A stretch of 64,000 nt of DNA from Bacillota bacterium (GTDB taxonomy: Bacteria; Bacillota; Clostridia; Christensenellales; Aristaeellaceae), in the NCBI GenBank assembly GCA_023416585.1, contig JAEZHM010000113.1, positions 124,001 through 188,000 on the forward strand, read 5' to 3'. Of the stretch, positions 42,007 through 51,431 are shown in pieces (the first letter of the stretch is position 1; every line of letters begins with the position of its first letter). Under the pieces are notes generated by a model that saw only the letters and a list, made by a program, of their open reading frames with translations, did no database searches and was not told where the DNA came from. The translations under genes were made by a program, and so were the position numbers.

Positions 42007-42822
42007 TTACATAAACTGGGATAGATAAATCCGGGCGCTTTGGATTTCCTTCTCCCAAGTTTCATCCATGGTGGTTTCCCGTTCGATGGTAATATCTCCA
42101 TTGTATCCTGCGCCTGCAAGGATCTCAACCAGCCTCTGGAAGTTCACTGCACCCTCGCCAATGGCGGTTTCATGCCCTTTGGGGTTTTTTCCTTGGGGGG
42201 CAACGGCATCCTTGGCATGCATCCCGCCCAGGTAGGGGACCAGCAGGGTCAACGCGTCCACAGGATTGGCGCGACCACTTGACAACAGGTTGGCCGGGTC
42301 AAAGTTGACCCCAAGGTTTCCTGTGCCAACAGCTTCCATCATTTGGATCAGGGTAACAGGCAGTTCTTCTCCGGTTTCAAAAATCAATTGCTGTCCGTAT
42401 CGCTTCATTTCCGTAGCGATCAGGCGCAAAGCATTCTTGATGCCAATAAAATCCTCGCTATAGGGATTGTCAGGAATAAATCCAATATGGGTGGCCACGT
42501 CCCGGATGCCAAGCTGGCGGGCAAAAGCCGCCCCCTGCAGCAGATCACGGGTGCGCTGATCACGCAGCCAAGCCGGCACCAGGCCAAGCGTGCTATACAT
42601 CCCCGGATAGCTCCAATCCACAGGGCCGGACCAGCCGCACCATAGGGCGGTCACTTCAAAATCATATTTTTTCAGCAGGGCCTCAAGCCATGCCGCCCGT
42701 TCCTTTGTATATAGGGACATATCCCATACGGAAATCTGTCCGCTATGGAACCCCATGGCAGTTACTCGCGCTATATGAGATTCCAATTCCTCTGTCCAAG
42801 GAAGCAAAATACCAATTCGCAT
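42007..42822 (-). CDS. Sugar phosphate isomerase/epimerase (TIM barrel)
   Basis: A 271-residue xylose-isomerase-like TIM barrel. It contains LIFETGEE, GVNFDPANL and GGMHAKDAV strands carrying the usual metal ligands, and ends with ITIERET. It is distant from its neighbour at 41140, so the two probably catalyse different steps. AAGGAGGA precedes the start. It lies 24 bases after the oxidoreductase gene. Confidence 0.8.
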   Translation of the reverse strand: MRIGILLPWTEELESHIARVTAMGFHSGQISVWDMSLYTKERAAWLEALLKKYDFEVTALWCGWSGPVDWSYPGMYSTLGLVPAWLRDQRTRDLLQGAAFARQLGIRDVATHIGFIPDNPYSEDFIGIKNALRLIATEMKRYGQQLIFETGEELPVTLIQMMEAVGTGNLGVNFDPANLLSSGRANPVDALTLLVPYLGGMHAKDAVAPQGKNPKGHETAIGEGAVNFQRLVEILAGAGYNGDITIERETTMDETWEKEIQSARIYLSQFM

Positions 42823-42846
42823 AGGGCCATCTCCTCCTTCCTTCTG

Positions 42847-43890
42847 TTACAGGATCACTTCTTTGCCCTGAGCGGCGGAATCGTAAATGCCCTGCAAAAT
42901 GCGCTGGAGCATTACACCGTCCTCCACAGGAGCCATGGGACACTTGCCCGTTTCCAGACAATCGAGGAAATGTACAATTTCCCGTTCAAAGTTGTTGCCC
43001 TTTTTCACGGTAGGCTGATTGTCGGTTAAATAGCCCTGGGCATTCTCCCCATAGATGGTAAGGGGATTCAGGGTTGCACCGGCCTTGGTGCCGCAAATCT
43101 GCAAATAAGTGTCATTTTTAGCGTTTAAGGCCCAACTTACCTCCACCAGCATGGTGGCACCGTTTTCAAAGTGGATAATTGCAGCCGCAGAATCCTCTGT
43201 ATCAAAAGCGGTCACATCACTGTCATAGGCCACCCACCGGGAAACACCCTTGGTGGTGAAGTTGCCGATCCGCCGGGAAGTGCTGGCGCTGATGCGTACA
43301 GGCTTAGGCCGTCCCATCAGGTACCAGGCAGCGTCGATGCTATGTACGCCAATATCTATCACGGGGCCGCCGCCAGACTTATTAAGGTCGGTGAACCAGC
43401 CCACGGGCGTTCCACGGCGGCGGATCATCGCGGTTTTAGCATAATAAATATCTCCAAGGTCGCCGTCCTCCACCATTTCATGAAGCAGCTGCTTTTCCGC
43501 ATCAAACCGGGATACCATGGCCATCATAAAGGGCACGCCCGCCTTTTTGACTTCCTTTTCCATTTCCAAGGCGTGTTCCAGGCAATCAGCCATGGGCTTT
43601 TCACACAGGATAGCTTTCCCAGCACGGGCGGCGGCAATGGAAACCGGGGCATGGGAACCATTCCACACACAAACATCCACGAAATCCAATTCTACTCCGG
43701 CAAGCATCTCCTCTACCGAGGCAAAAGCGTGGGGCACGCCATACTTTTGTGCGGCCTGCTGGGCGCGCTCCAGGTTGATATCGGCAAAGGCAACCACCTC
43801 TACTCGATCCCTGAGCTTATCATAGACAGGCAGATGTTCGTTTTGCGCAATGTTCCCCAGTCCGACAATTCCAACGCGAAGCTTTTTCAT
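42847..43890 (-). CDS. Gfo/Idh/MocA-family sugar oxidoreductase
   Basis: A 347-residue NAD(P)-dependent dehydrogenase. It has an N-terminal Rossmann motif (VGIVGLGNIAQNEHLP), the family's conserved CEKP motif (ILCEKPMADC), and a C-terminal substrate domain with an IDIGVHSID segment. Enzymes of this family oxidise or epimerise sugars via keto intermediates. AGGAGGA lies before ATG. Set between the transporter and the two epimerases, it probably opens the breakdown of the imported sugar. Confidence 0.9.
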   Translation of the reverse strand: MKKLRVGIVGLGNIAQNEHLPVYDKLRDRVEVVAFADINLERAQQAAQKYGVPHAFASVEEMLAGVELDFVDVCVWNGSHAPVSIAAARAGKAILCEKPMADCLEHALEMEKEVKKAGVPFMMAMVSRFDAEKQLLHEMVEDGDLGDIYYAKTAMIRRRGTPVGWFTDLNKSGGGPVIDIGVHSIDAAWYLMGRPKPVRISASTSRRIGNFTTKGVSRWVAYDSDVTAFDTEDSAAAIIHFENGATMLVEVSWALNAKNDTYLQICGTKAGATLNPLTIYGENAQGYLTDNQPTVKKGNNFEREIVHFLDCLETGKCPMAPVEDGVMLQRILQGIYDSAAQGKEVIL

Positions 43891-43921
43891 GTGATATTCC
43901 TCCTGTCATCTTTTCAAATCG

Positions 43922-44809
43922 CTACCCTTTGACTGCGCCAATCATGATCCCTTTCACAAAGAAACGCTGGAGGAAGGGATAAAACATAAGCACAGGCAAA
44001 ACTGTTACCATAGTAACTGTCATACGCACTCCCTGGGGCGTTAAAACTTTTGAGGGGTCAATATCCATATTGCTCTTTTCCAGCAATTCCGTCAATCGTT
44101 CTGCCTCATTCAAGTACTTATACAGCATGTACTGCATGGTGGTCAGTTCCTTGGTGGCAAAGTTGTAGATATGGTTGTCAAACCAGGCGTTCCACTGGGC
44201 CACCGAAGCATATACCGCAATGGTTGCCAGGATTGGCAGAGACATCGGCAATATGATCATCAGGAAAATTGTCATCGTGCCTGCGCCGTCCAGCATGGCG
44301 CTTTCCTCCACCGATTCAGGCAATTGCTCCAGATAAGTTTTGATCAAAATTACATAGTAGGCGCTGACCATATAGGGAAGTATATACACCCAAAAGTTAT
44401 TAGTCAGCCCGTAGGCCTTTATGGTTATATACGCGGGGATCAAGCCACCGGAAACATACATGGTAACCATTAACATGCGGTACAGGAACTTGCGCAAGGG
44501 CATGGTCTTTTTAGTGAACAGATAGCCCAGCAGCATGCAGCACATCACCGTGCAACAGGTGCCGATTAACGTTCGGGCCATAGAAACCCCAAAGGCGCTG
44601 AAAACCCCGTCCAGTCGGGCCACTTGTGCATAATTGTTCAGGCCAAAGCGGTAAGGGACCAGCACAGCCTTCCCTGCCACCACCGATCCGCTTAAGGATT
44701 GAACAAATATGTACCAAAGCGGATAGGCACATAAAATAATCAGCACAAGAAAGAACAGATAATTGAACACCGAAAAGACAATCTGGCTTTTGCTTTTCTT
44801 GATCACCAT
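43922..44809 (-). CDS. CUT1 ABC sugar transporter permease (YtcP/AraQ type)
   Basis: A 295-residue permease with six predicted helices, an EAA-like loop (EESAMLDGAGTMTIFL) and the family ending FFVKGIMIGAVKG. The start at 44809 (MVIKKSKSQ) is favoured because AAGGAGG lies at proper distance; ATG at 44815 is too close to it. It is related to the permease at 10712, showing repeated use of the same transporter type. Confidence 0.87.
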   Translation of the reverse strand: MVIKKSKSQIVFSVFNYLFFLVLIILCAYPLWYIFVQSLSGSVVAGKAVLVPYRFGLNNYAQVARLDGVFSAFGVSMARTLIGTCCTVMCCMLLGYLFTKKTMPLRKFLYRMLMVTMYVSGGLIPAYITIKAYGLTNNFWVYILPYMVSAYYVILIKTYLEQLPESVEESAMLDGAGTMTIFLMIILPMSLPILATIAVYASVAQWNAWFDNHIYNFATKELTTMQYMLYKYLNEAERLTELLEKSNMDIDPSKVLTPQGVRMTVTMVTVLPVLMFYPFLQRFFVKGIMIGAVKG

Positions 44810-44821
44810 CTCCATCCCTCC

Positions 44822-45739
44822 TTATACGATCGATTCGCCCCGCACCTTGCGGGCAAAGGTATTGGCCACAAACAGCAACGTTAAGCTAATCATGCATTTT
44901 AAGATGCCAACGGCCACGGCGTAGGAATAATCCCCCAACTGCAAGCCGAGGCGATATACAAACAGCTCCAGAACCTCAATATTATTGTATACGATGGCAT
45001 TCTTGAAAACGTAATATTGATCCATGCCGCAGCTGACGAAATTGGAGATGTTCAGCAGCATCAGCACCAGAAAAGTGGGTATCAAGCTGGGCAGCGTGAT
45101 GGAAATAGCACAGCGGAACCGGCCGGCGCCATCCACAGTGGCTGCTTCATACAATTCCTGATCGATACCGGCAATGGCCGCAATATATATGATAGCGCTC
45201 CAACCAAGGCTTTTCCAAAGCGTCACCAGTGTTTGGAACCAATACACCGCGCTGCGGTTGGTTAATATAGATTGTTTTGGGGTTCTCAACAGCACCAGAA
45301 CCTGGTTTAGCATTCCATCGTTGCTAAAAATGGCAAATGCAATGGAATACACAATGACCCAGCTGATAAAGTGGGGGAGTGTGGTAATGATCTGAGCAGC
45401 CTTGCGAAAGCGGTTGGAACGGATCTCGTTGAGCATTACCGCCAGCAGCATAGGCAGCGGCAGCATCAGAAAATTCAAGCTGGAAAAGATCAGCGTGTTG
45501 AGCATAACCCGCCCCGTATTGGCATTGGTAAACAGCATTTTGAAATATTTAAGGCCTACAAATTCATTATCAAAAAGCGGATAACCAGGCTTGTACTCGA
45601 ACAGGGATATAATCCACCCAAAAAGAGGAACGTAACTGAAAAGCAAAACCACAAGCATTAACGGCAATGCGATGAAGAACAGATTCCACGACCGCTTTGG
45701 CTTGGATGGTTTGAACGTGGGGGAAGGCAAACAAGTCAT
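44822..45739 (-). CDS. CUT1 ABC sugar transporter permease (LplB type)
   Basis: A 305-residue LplB-type permease, partner of the protein at 43922. It has the first helix LFFIALPLMLVVLLFSYVPLF and the EAA loop YEAATVDGAGRFRCAI. ATG at 45739 has AAAGG nine bases upstream; the in-frame TTG at 45748 abuts that site. A strong hairpin separates it from the binding-protein gene, so permease levels are probably kept lower than those of the binding protein. Confidence 0.86.
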   Translation of the reverse strand: MTCLPSPTFKPSKPKRSWNLFFIALPLMLVVLLFSYVPLFGWIISLFEYKPGYPLFDNEFVGLKYFKMLFTNANTGRVMLNTLIFSSLNFLMLPLPMLLAVMLNEIRSNRFRKAAQIITTLPHFISWVIVYSIAFAIFSNDGMLNQVLVLLRTPKQSILTNRSAVYWFQTLVTLWKSLGWSAIIYIAAIAGIDQELYEAATVDGAGRFRCAISITLPSLIPTFLVLMLLNISNFVSCGMDQYYVFKNAIVYNNIEVLELFVYRLGLQLGDYSYAVAVGILKCMISLTLLFVANTFARKVRGESIV

Positions 45740-45754
45740 GGAAATCAACCTTTC

Positions 45755-45809
45755 TGTCTTCTAAAAGAGAGGGCAAGGAATATGTTATATACCTTGCCCT
45801 CTAAGACAG
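45755..45809 (-). terminator. Attenuator hairpin between binding protein and permease genes
   Basis: A perfect 11-base-pair stem (45768-45778 with 45792-45802) is extended by a second paired block (CTGTCTT 45754-45760 with AAGACAG 45803-45809). On the minus strand the inner stem is followed by TTTT. As the permeases downstream lack a visible promoter, it is likely a partial terminator. Confidence 0.7.
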
Positions 45810-45815
45810 GGGCGT

Positions 45816-47555
45816 TTATTTTTGATTGGCCTGGAAAGCTTTTTGCGCTTCCACAAAGATGGGCGACATTTTCGCCTTTACATCATTAAATACCTTTTCA
45901 CACCATGTCCAAGCAGTTGCTTCGTCGGCAGCTGCCAGCTCCTGCATGACGCGTTCCTGCACGGCCTTGTATTCCTGCTCGTCCTTGGCCATGACCAATT
46001 CGGGTACAGCCCGATAAGCAATGTCGGAGCAAGCGTCCATGATCCGCTTAATGTCCATGGGAATTTCGCTGATGCCTGCGGCAACCATTTGGCCGTAGTC
46101 GTTCACGAGGCTGAAGGTAGTTCCATTTTTCACAAAGGACATTTGATATTCAGAAGGGCAGCTGAAGCCATAGTGGTCGGAAAAATCCTTTTGCAAAGGA
46201 TTCAGTGTCATGGCGCGATATTTGAATTGCTGACGGACCTGGTATGGATATCCGTCGGGATGGATGCCGGTTGCCTGGAATGGAGTCCATTCCGTGATCA
46301 GGCCTCTGATACCTGTAGCCTTCAAATATTCCTCGGTACCGTCACTGTAAGTAGTCAGATCATTCAGCGCCTTCTCCGTTACATAGGGTACGCCGTCTGT
46401 GTCGTAATCCCAGTCAACGCCTTTTACGCCGCTGTAGGACATACGGATAACATCGGGATCGTGAAAGAAATCGATTACTTTCAACGCGGCTTCCTGGTTT
46501 TTGCTCTTTGCATTCACAAAAATGTTGTCGGAAGGCATGTTGCCAGTCAAAGCCAGTTTATCTGCAAAGATAAAGGTGTTTTTGGACTGAATACGTGCAA
46601 TACCTGCCATGGTGTTGGGATCATCCTTCAACATTTCCGTATACAGCTGGTTGCCTTCGTAAGGAATGGCTGCCACATACCGGCCGGCTGCCATTTTCGC
46701 TTGCAGTTCGGGGCGGGTCATGATGAAGGAGTCGGGATCCAGCAAGCCCTCATTATAGGCCCGATTGAAGAACTTCATCGCGGTCCAGTAAGCGGAACGA
46801 TCGGTGTTGGTATAGCCGTTATACAACACGCAATCTTCCCAGCCGCTCATATACATGCTTCCGCCGAACACCCAAGGGTTTAGTGCACCGCCGTCTACTG
46901 ACATACAGCCGAACTGATACCAACGGGCGAACAGGTCGCAGGTGCCAATACCGAATACTTCTTCGCCATTTGCATTGGTGGGATAGAGTTTCAGCATCTG
47001 CTTAATTACGTTGATATAGTCTTCATTGCTGTCAATGGCAGGGCATCCCAGCTGTTTGTACAGGTCCCAGCGCACGCCGTAGCCCCAGCTTGACGCGTCG
47101 GAAGCGTTCAGGGATTCTGGGCCAATGCCGGGAGCCAGGAAGAACAACTGCTTGTTTTTGCCGCCCATCAACTGCCGGCTCAGTTCATTGCTGGCCGTAT
47201 ATATATCCAAGTTCAGGTTCGGGCAATACTCAGCAAGCAGCGGATCCAGGTCAAGCGCCATATTGTTATCTACCACCGTGGCAATATAGTTATTGCTGCA
47301 GGTTACGATATCTGGCAGCTCGCCGCCCGCCATTAGCAGGGAGAATTGGTCGGTGTCATAGTATTGATATTTCAGTTCAATGTTGTACTTTTCTTTTAAG
47401 AGCTTTACTTCGTTGGTCAATTCCCACTTGCCATCCAAATCAGGTGTATGCCACAACGCGATGGATACAACAGTGGGAGCCTCCTGGGCCAGAACCGTGC
47501 AAGGCAGCATCCCCAGCAAGGAAAGAACCGTGAGAAAGCATAGAAGCTTTTTCAT
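45816..47555 (-). CDS. Extracellular sugar-binding protein of ABC transporter
   Basis: A 579-residue solute-binding protein, large as in LplA-like systems. The signal peptide covers about residues 1-23 (cleavage after VLA) and has no lipobox cysteine. ATG at 47555 follows AAAGGAGGGG; the longer frame to 47594 has no ribosome site. It is first in the minus-strand transporter operon and lies just downstream of the kinase gene, the arrangement in which a YesM/YesN pair usually controls a neighbouring importer. The ligand is probably an oligosaccharide. Confidence 0.87.
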   Translation of the reverse strand: MKKLLCFLTVLSLLGMLPCTVLAQEAPTVVSIALWHTPDLDGKWELTNEVKLLKEKYNIELKYQYYDTDQFSLLMAGGELPDIVTCSNNYIATVVDNNMALDLDPLLAEYCPNLNLDIYTASNELSRQLMGGKNKQLFFLAPGIGPESLNASDASSWGYGVRWDLYKQLGCPAIDSNEDYINVIKQMLKLYPTNANGEEVFGIGTCDLFARWYQFGCMSVDGGALNPWVFGGSMYMSGWEDCVLYNGYTNTDRSAYWTAMKFFNRAYNEGLLDPDSFIMTRPELQAKMAAGRYVAAIPYEGNQLYTEMLKDDPNTMAGIARIQSKNTFIFADKLALTGNMPSDNIFVNAKSKNQEAALKVIDFFHDPDVIRMSYSGVKGVDWDYDTDGVPYVTEKALNDLTTYSDGTEEYLKATGIRGLITEWTPFQATGIHPDGYPYQVRQQFKYRAMTLNPLQKDFSDHYGFSCPSEYQMSFVKNGTTFSLVNDYGQMVAAGISEIPMDIKRIMDACSDIAYRAVPELVMAKDEQEYKAVQERVMQELAAADEATAWTWCEKVFNDVKAKMSPIFVEAQKAFQANQK

Positions 47556-47673
47556 AGATGACCCCTCCTTTTTATTTATGTCCGTTTCAAGCATTAACAG
47601 TTGCGCGCCGACTGCTAATATCTTTCCGCATCGTATCAGGAACGCGCCAGGGAAGCAATAGACAATGAAAATG

Positions 47674-47734
47674 ATCTTTTAACAAAAGTTGCACTTTTAT
47701 AAGATACATTCCGCTCGCATCTTTTAAAAGTGCA
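47674..47734. promoter_or_regulatory. Direct repeats upstream of the binding-protein gene
   Basis: Two similar blocks, ATCTTTTAACAAAAGTTGCA (47674-47693) and ATCTTTTAAAAGTGCA (47719-47734), start 45 bases apart in the same orientation, about 120 bases before the start. AraC-type regulators bind direct repeats, so these are candidate sites for the YesN-like regulator encoded next door. Confidence 0.4.
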
Positions 47735-47743
47735 TAAATCTAA

Positions 47744-49567
47744 TCAATTTGCAATTTTAGGCGTTTCCTGCTGTTTTTGCAGCCATACCGTAATGCAGGT
47801 TCCTTGGCCCTCCACGCTTTCCAGCGTCATGCCGCAGGCTTCTCCCCCAAACATTTGCAACCGCCTGTGGATATTGCACAGCCCAATCCCGGAATGCTCT
47901 AATCCTCCCTCGGGCCGGTTATCCAGTGCATTCATCCGCTCTTTAAGCAGCGCAACCTTTTCCTTGGGCATACCCCGTCCGTTGTCGGTAATCCGCAGTT
48001 GTACCATATCTCCCTTGAAGCTGCCTTCCAAAGCGATACAGATGACCTCCGACGGGCGCGCTCCGTGCTCTGAGCTGTTTTCCAGCAGGGGCTGCAGGGT
48101 GAAGCAGGGCAGCAAAACATCCATCATTTCTTCGCTGATACGGATATCTACCTGGATCATGCCGCAATAGCGCAGGCGAAGAAGCTTCACATAGTGCTGT
48201 ATGTAGGCGATCTCATCCCGTAGCGTCCATACCAGCCGCCACTCATTAAATATCGGCCGGATCAGTTCTGCCAGTTCAACCAGCATATCCGACACCTTGC
48301 TCGTGCCAGACATCATCGCCATCCATCGGATGGCGGTAATGGAGTTAAACACCATGTGGGGATTGAGCTGTGATTGAAGATTGCGCAGTTCCAGCTCGAT
48401 CCGTTCGTGCTCCATAGCCTTGGTCTGTTCCAGCAAGGTGTTGATGCTTTGGATCATGCTATTGAACTCGGTCCGCATCAGTTCAAATTCATAGATTCCC
48501 GAGGGATGTTCCATTTGCACCGTTAGGTCACCCTTGCGCACTTGCTCTAAAGCAGAACTCATATCCTTAAATGGGCGAGTGAAACGCAGAGCCCATATGG
48601 TGTATACTGCGCTCATCAGGAGCAGCACAAGGATTCCGGTCATCCAGGTTACGACTTGTAAATGGTTGATTTGCTCGGTATAGATTTCAAAGGGAATCTT
48701 TTTTACAAGCATCCAGTCAGTGTTTCCCAAATTGTAATAAACCAGCTGATACTTTTCTCCCGCGTTGTGAAGGTTCATGCTGCCAAGCTTCTGGGTTTGG
48801 TTAAGATCGCTGTAAAACCAAGGAATATGTCCTAAGGCAAGGGCAGTTGAGGAAGCCAGTTGTCTTCCTCTGCCATCCAGCAAAAACACCTCACCACTGT
48901 GATCATTCAAGGAGTCAAAACACTCTTGAAGTGATGACTCACTAATGGAAAACACGGTAGTCAGCGTCCGCACCTCCGGGGTATAAGAATAGCGATATCG
49001 GGTCCGGCTGGCGCCAACGATCATGATATGGCTGGCATTCTTGGCTGGAATATCCTGCAAGGAAAAATCGCTGAGCCAGTACCCCCCCAGCCAGGTAATG
49101 CCTGTTTCCACAGGAAGCTGAGCCAAGCCCGCCTTTTCAAAAAATGGATGCGTATCGATTTCAAAGGAAAACCGCCAAGGCTCTGTGGCACCCGTCATGG
49201 TGCCGTCGTCCTTGAAAAACAGGATGCCATTGAGCGTGTGATTATCCGCCAGCGCTTCGGAAAGGGCATGCATCATTTCCCGCTGCGCGATCGTTCTCTG
49301 AGCTTGGGTAGCATAGCTGCCAAACAGGTAATCGTCTACTTCCTTATATCTCTTGATAAGCACTGCTGCTTTATTGGCATCACTCAAAAGGCGGTCAATC
49401 TTTTTTTCTGCCAATCCAAAGGCACGGAGGGTGATCTCTTCATTTTGCGCTACCATGGAGCCCTGATATTGGCTGAAAATGAGTGTGGTGGCCAGGAATA
49501 AGGCCACCAGAAGGATCAGTGCGGATATGCAAATGAGCCGGAAATGAAACGTCTTTACAATACGCAT
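47744..49567 (-). CDS. YesM-type sensor histidine kinase
   Basis: A 607-residue membrane kinase. TM1 lies at about residues 10-32 (LICISALILLVALFLATTLIF), then an extracellular sensor region to about 290, TM2 (MTGILVLLLMSAVYTIWAL), a HAMP domain, and the His-kinase box QLNPHMVFNS with the phosphorylated His near 400. The ATPase domain has N and G boxes (LLENSSEHG, DNGRGMP). ATG at 49567 follows GGAGG. It starts two bases after the regulator gene and forms a two-component system for sugar sensing. Confidence 0.92.
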   Translation of the reverse strand: MRIVKTFHFRLICISALILLVALFLATTLIFSQYQGSMVAQNEEITLRAFGLAEKKIDRLLSDANKAAVLIKRYKEVDDYLFGSYATQAQRTIAQREMMHALSEALADNHTLNGILFFKDDGTMTGATEPWRFSFEIDTHPFFEKAGLAQLPVETGITWLGGYWLSDFSLQDIPAKNASHIMIVGASRTRYRYSYTPEVRTLTTVFSISESSLQECFDSLNDHSGEVFLLDGRGRQLASSTALALGHIPWFYSDLNQTQKLGSMNLHNAGEKYQLVYYNLGNTDWMLVKKIPFEIYTEQINHLQVVTWMTGILVLLLMSAVYTIWALRFTRPFKDMSSALEQVRKGDLTVQMEHPSGIYEFELMRTEFNSMIQSINTLLEQTKAMEHERIELELRNLQSQLNPHMVFNSITAIRWMAMMSGTSKVSDMLVELAELIRPIFNEWRLVWTLRDEIAYIQHYVKLLRLRYCGMIQVDIRISEEMMDVLLPCFTLQPLLENSSEHGARPSEVICIALEGSFKGDMVQLRITDNGRGMPKEKVALLKERMNALDNRPEGGLEHSGIGLCNIHRRLQMFGGEACGMTLESVEGQGTCITVWLQKQQETPKIAN

Positions 49568-49569
49568 AC

Positions 49570-51054
49570 TTACGTCCTCCGCCATTGGCCGGGGGTTTTT
49601 CCGGTTAGTTGCTTAAACTTACGGCAGAAATACGTAATGTCTGAAAAACCGCAGCTTTGGGAAATATGCTGGATGCCCAGAGAACTGTCTTTTAACATTT
49701 TCTTTGCCTGGGAAAGTCTGATCATGCACAAAAAATCCGAATAGCTGACACCAACTTCCTTTTTAAACAGGTTGGACAAGTATTGCGGGTGCATAGATAT
49801 CAGTGCAGCGGGCTGCTTTAAGGATAGGTCTCCTCCCATATGTTGGACCATATAAGAAATCACCGTACAAATCTCAGCGCGGTACGTGCTGCACCTGCTG
49901 ACCACATGATCCTCCAGGAATTGCAGAACAGCGCTTGCGCTTTGCTCCTTTTGCAGTTCCATTTCCAGTGCGTGCCCCTGCTCCGCCGGAATGCCCGCCT
50001 GCATCCACAAAAGTGCCGCCAGCTCCAGCAAAATGGTTTGGAAAGAGCTATCACATTTTTCAAAGGCATCCTGTATATCATCCACCAGGCCAATTGCCCT
50101 CAGCGCAAAGGAAACGTCACCCAGCGTCCACAGCTTTTCCCGAAGATGGGAAAATCCTGCCTGTACCTGGGCGTCTACAGGCGCGCCGTGCTCGTCCAGC
50201 CATATTACGGGTGCGGCAAATAGGGCTTTGTTTTCATACAGCAGTTCCATATGCTTCAAGCGCTGTGGCAGTTGGGCGATTGGAATCGGCTCCATATAGG
50301 TGATGATGCATACCTCAACACTAAAGCTTTCGCGAATATACTGCTTATACACATCGCACCGTTGTCCCATTTCTTGGATTTTAGGGGCTCTGGTAAACAA
50401 GAGAATCACCAGCCCGTCCCGCTGCAATGCCTGCACAACATGCTGGCTGCGCAGCCTTTCACACAACATATTGTTCATGGCCTTTTGCAGCTGCCACGAA
50501 ATTTCCCGCGTGCTTACCGCCTGGGCACATGGCAGGTGATAACTTGGGAGCAGGGGGAAGCCACAACGCCGACTTTTATTATCTATTTCCTTTAACCCAA
50601 TGGATTGCTCAATCAGGTATTCATGAAAAGCCATTTGCTGGGCCTCCGCCACATCCAGGGTGCTATGGGGGCGGGGCGCACCTAATTGTTCCTTTGCCTT
50701 TAGTAAGGCACATTCGATATCCTCCATGTTCATGGTGGCTTTTACGAGATATGCAGCCACACCCAGTTCCATGGCTTGGTGTAGTAAACTAAATTGGTCC
50801 ATGCAAGTGATGACCACCACGGCGCAAGATTCCCCAGATTTGCGAATCTCCTTAATCAAAGAAATCCCGTCCAGCCCCGGCATAGATAAATCAGTAATCA
50901 AAATATCCGGCTTCTTCATCTGCCAGACTTCCAGCGCTTTCTGGCCATCCGACACCTCGGAAATGACACGCATATCCAACTTTTCCCAGGGAACAGATAC
51001 CGTTATTCCCATTCGCACCAGCATTTCGTCTTCGGCAATTAAAACGGTATACAT
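49570..51054 (-). CDS. YesN-type response regulator with AraC DNA-binding domain
   Basis: A 494-residue regulator. The receiver domain (1-120) has Asp54-type phosphorylation in ILITDLSMPG; a variable middle and a C-terminal AraC helix-turn-helix pair (about 395-494, ending KQLTGKTPGQWRRT) follow. ATG at 51054 has GGAGG five bases upstream, whereas the frame open to 51102 lacks one. It is paired with the kinase at 47744 and probably activates the sugar transporter operon further downstream. Such regulators bind direct repeats; two occur just upstream of its own gene. Confidence 0.92.
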   Translation of the reverse strand: MYTVLIAEDEMLVRMGITVSVPWEKLDMRVISEVSDGQKALEVWQMKKPDILITDLSMPGLDGISLIKEIRKSGESCAVVVITCMDQFSLLHQAMELGVAAYLVKATMNMEDIECALLKAKEQLGAPRPHSTLDVAEAQQMAFHEYLIEQSIGLKEIDNKSRRCGFPLLPSYHLPCAQAVSTREISWQLQKAMNNMLCERLRSQHVVQALQRDGLVILLFTRAPKIQEMGQRCDVYKQYIRESFSVEVCIITYMEPIPIAQLPQRLKHMELLYENKALFAAPVIWLDEHGAPVDAQVQAGFSHLREKLWTLGDVSFALRAIGLVDDIQDAFEKCDSSFQTILLELAALLWMQAGIPAEQGHALEMELQKEQSASAVLQFLEDHVVSRCSTYRAEICTVISYMVQHMGGDLSLKQPAALISMHPQYLSNLFKKEVGVSYSDFLCMIRLSQAKKMLKDSSLGIQHISQSCGFSDITYFCRKFKQLTGKTPGQWRRT

Positions 51055-51079
51055 TTTATCCTCCGCGCTATCCGGGAGA

Positions 51080-51110
51080 GCAGCAACGCTGAAATGCAGC
51101 AACCTGAAAT
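51080..51110. repeat. Tandem direct repeat in the regulator leader
   Basis: GCAGCAACGCTGAAAT (51080-51095) is followed directly by GCAGCAACCTGAAAT (51096-51110), differing by a single base gap. It lies between the start and the promoter of the response-regulator gene and could be an autoregulatory site. Confidence 0.4.
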
Positions 51111-51138
51111 GCTGCTTTCACTTTTACAGTCGAAGTTT

Positions 51139-51167
51139 AGTATACATCAATTTTCATCAAGGGGCAA
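51139..51167 (-). promoter_or_regulatory. Promoter of the two-component operon
   Basis: On the minus strand TTGCCC (51162-51167) and TATACT (51139-51144) are 17 bases apart, about 85 bases before the regulator start. Within the gap 51055-51431 this promoter, the tandem repeat and composite repeat copy 3 are the only features seen. Confidence 0.5.
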
Positions 51168-51293
51168 TTCTTTTCCCTTTTCCTTTATACAAAGAAACCG
51201 CTGATCAAAGCCGCTGAACGGCAAAGCGAGTATCTTATAAATAAGACCGGTCAAATGAAAGGAAACCACCAAATTCAGGCAAAGCATAAAGCA

Positions 51294-51330
51294 AAAAGCC
51301 TTGAAAACTTTATGTTAACAAGGCTTTTCT
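51294..51330. terminator. Bidirectional hairpin terminator
   Basis: AAAAGCCTTG (51294-51303) pairs with CAAGGCTTTT (51319-51328) across a 15-base loop. On the minus strand it can end the gntR transcript. It is the hairpin half of composite repeat copy 3. Confidence 0.65.
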
Positions 51331-51384
51331 TCTGGACTGGATGAGAGAATTTGAACCTCCGGTCTCTTGAACCCCATAGATATA
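51331..51384 (-). repeat. tRNA-3'-end-like repeat, copy 3
   Basis: On the minus strand this block gives GGAGG-TTCAAAT-TCTCT, then CATCCAG and TCCA, matching the T-arm, acceptor half and discriminator-CCA order of a tRNA 3' end. It is closest to copy 1. No 5' tRNA half is present. Confidence 0.55.
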
Positions 51385-51431
51385 GCACATGTGTGTCAAG
51401 TGGCAGGTCAAATTACCCTTGGCCTTTTTGG

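Noticed and set aside
51080..51110. Start of a CRISPR array
   Set aside because: Only two adjacent 15/16-base units without spacers; a simple tandem repeat.
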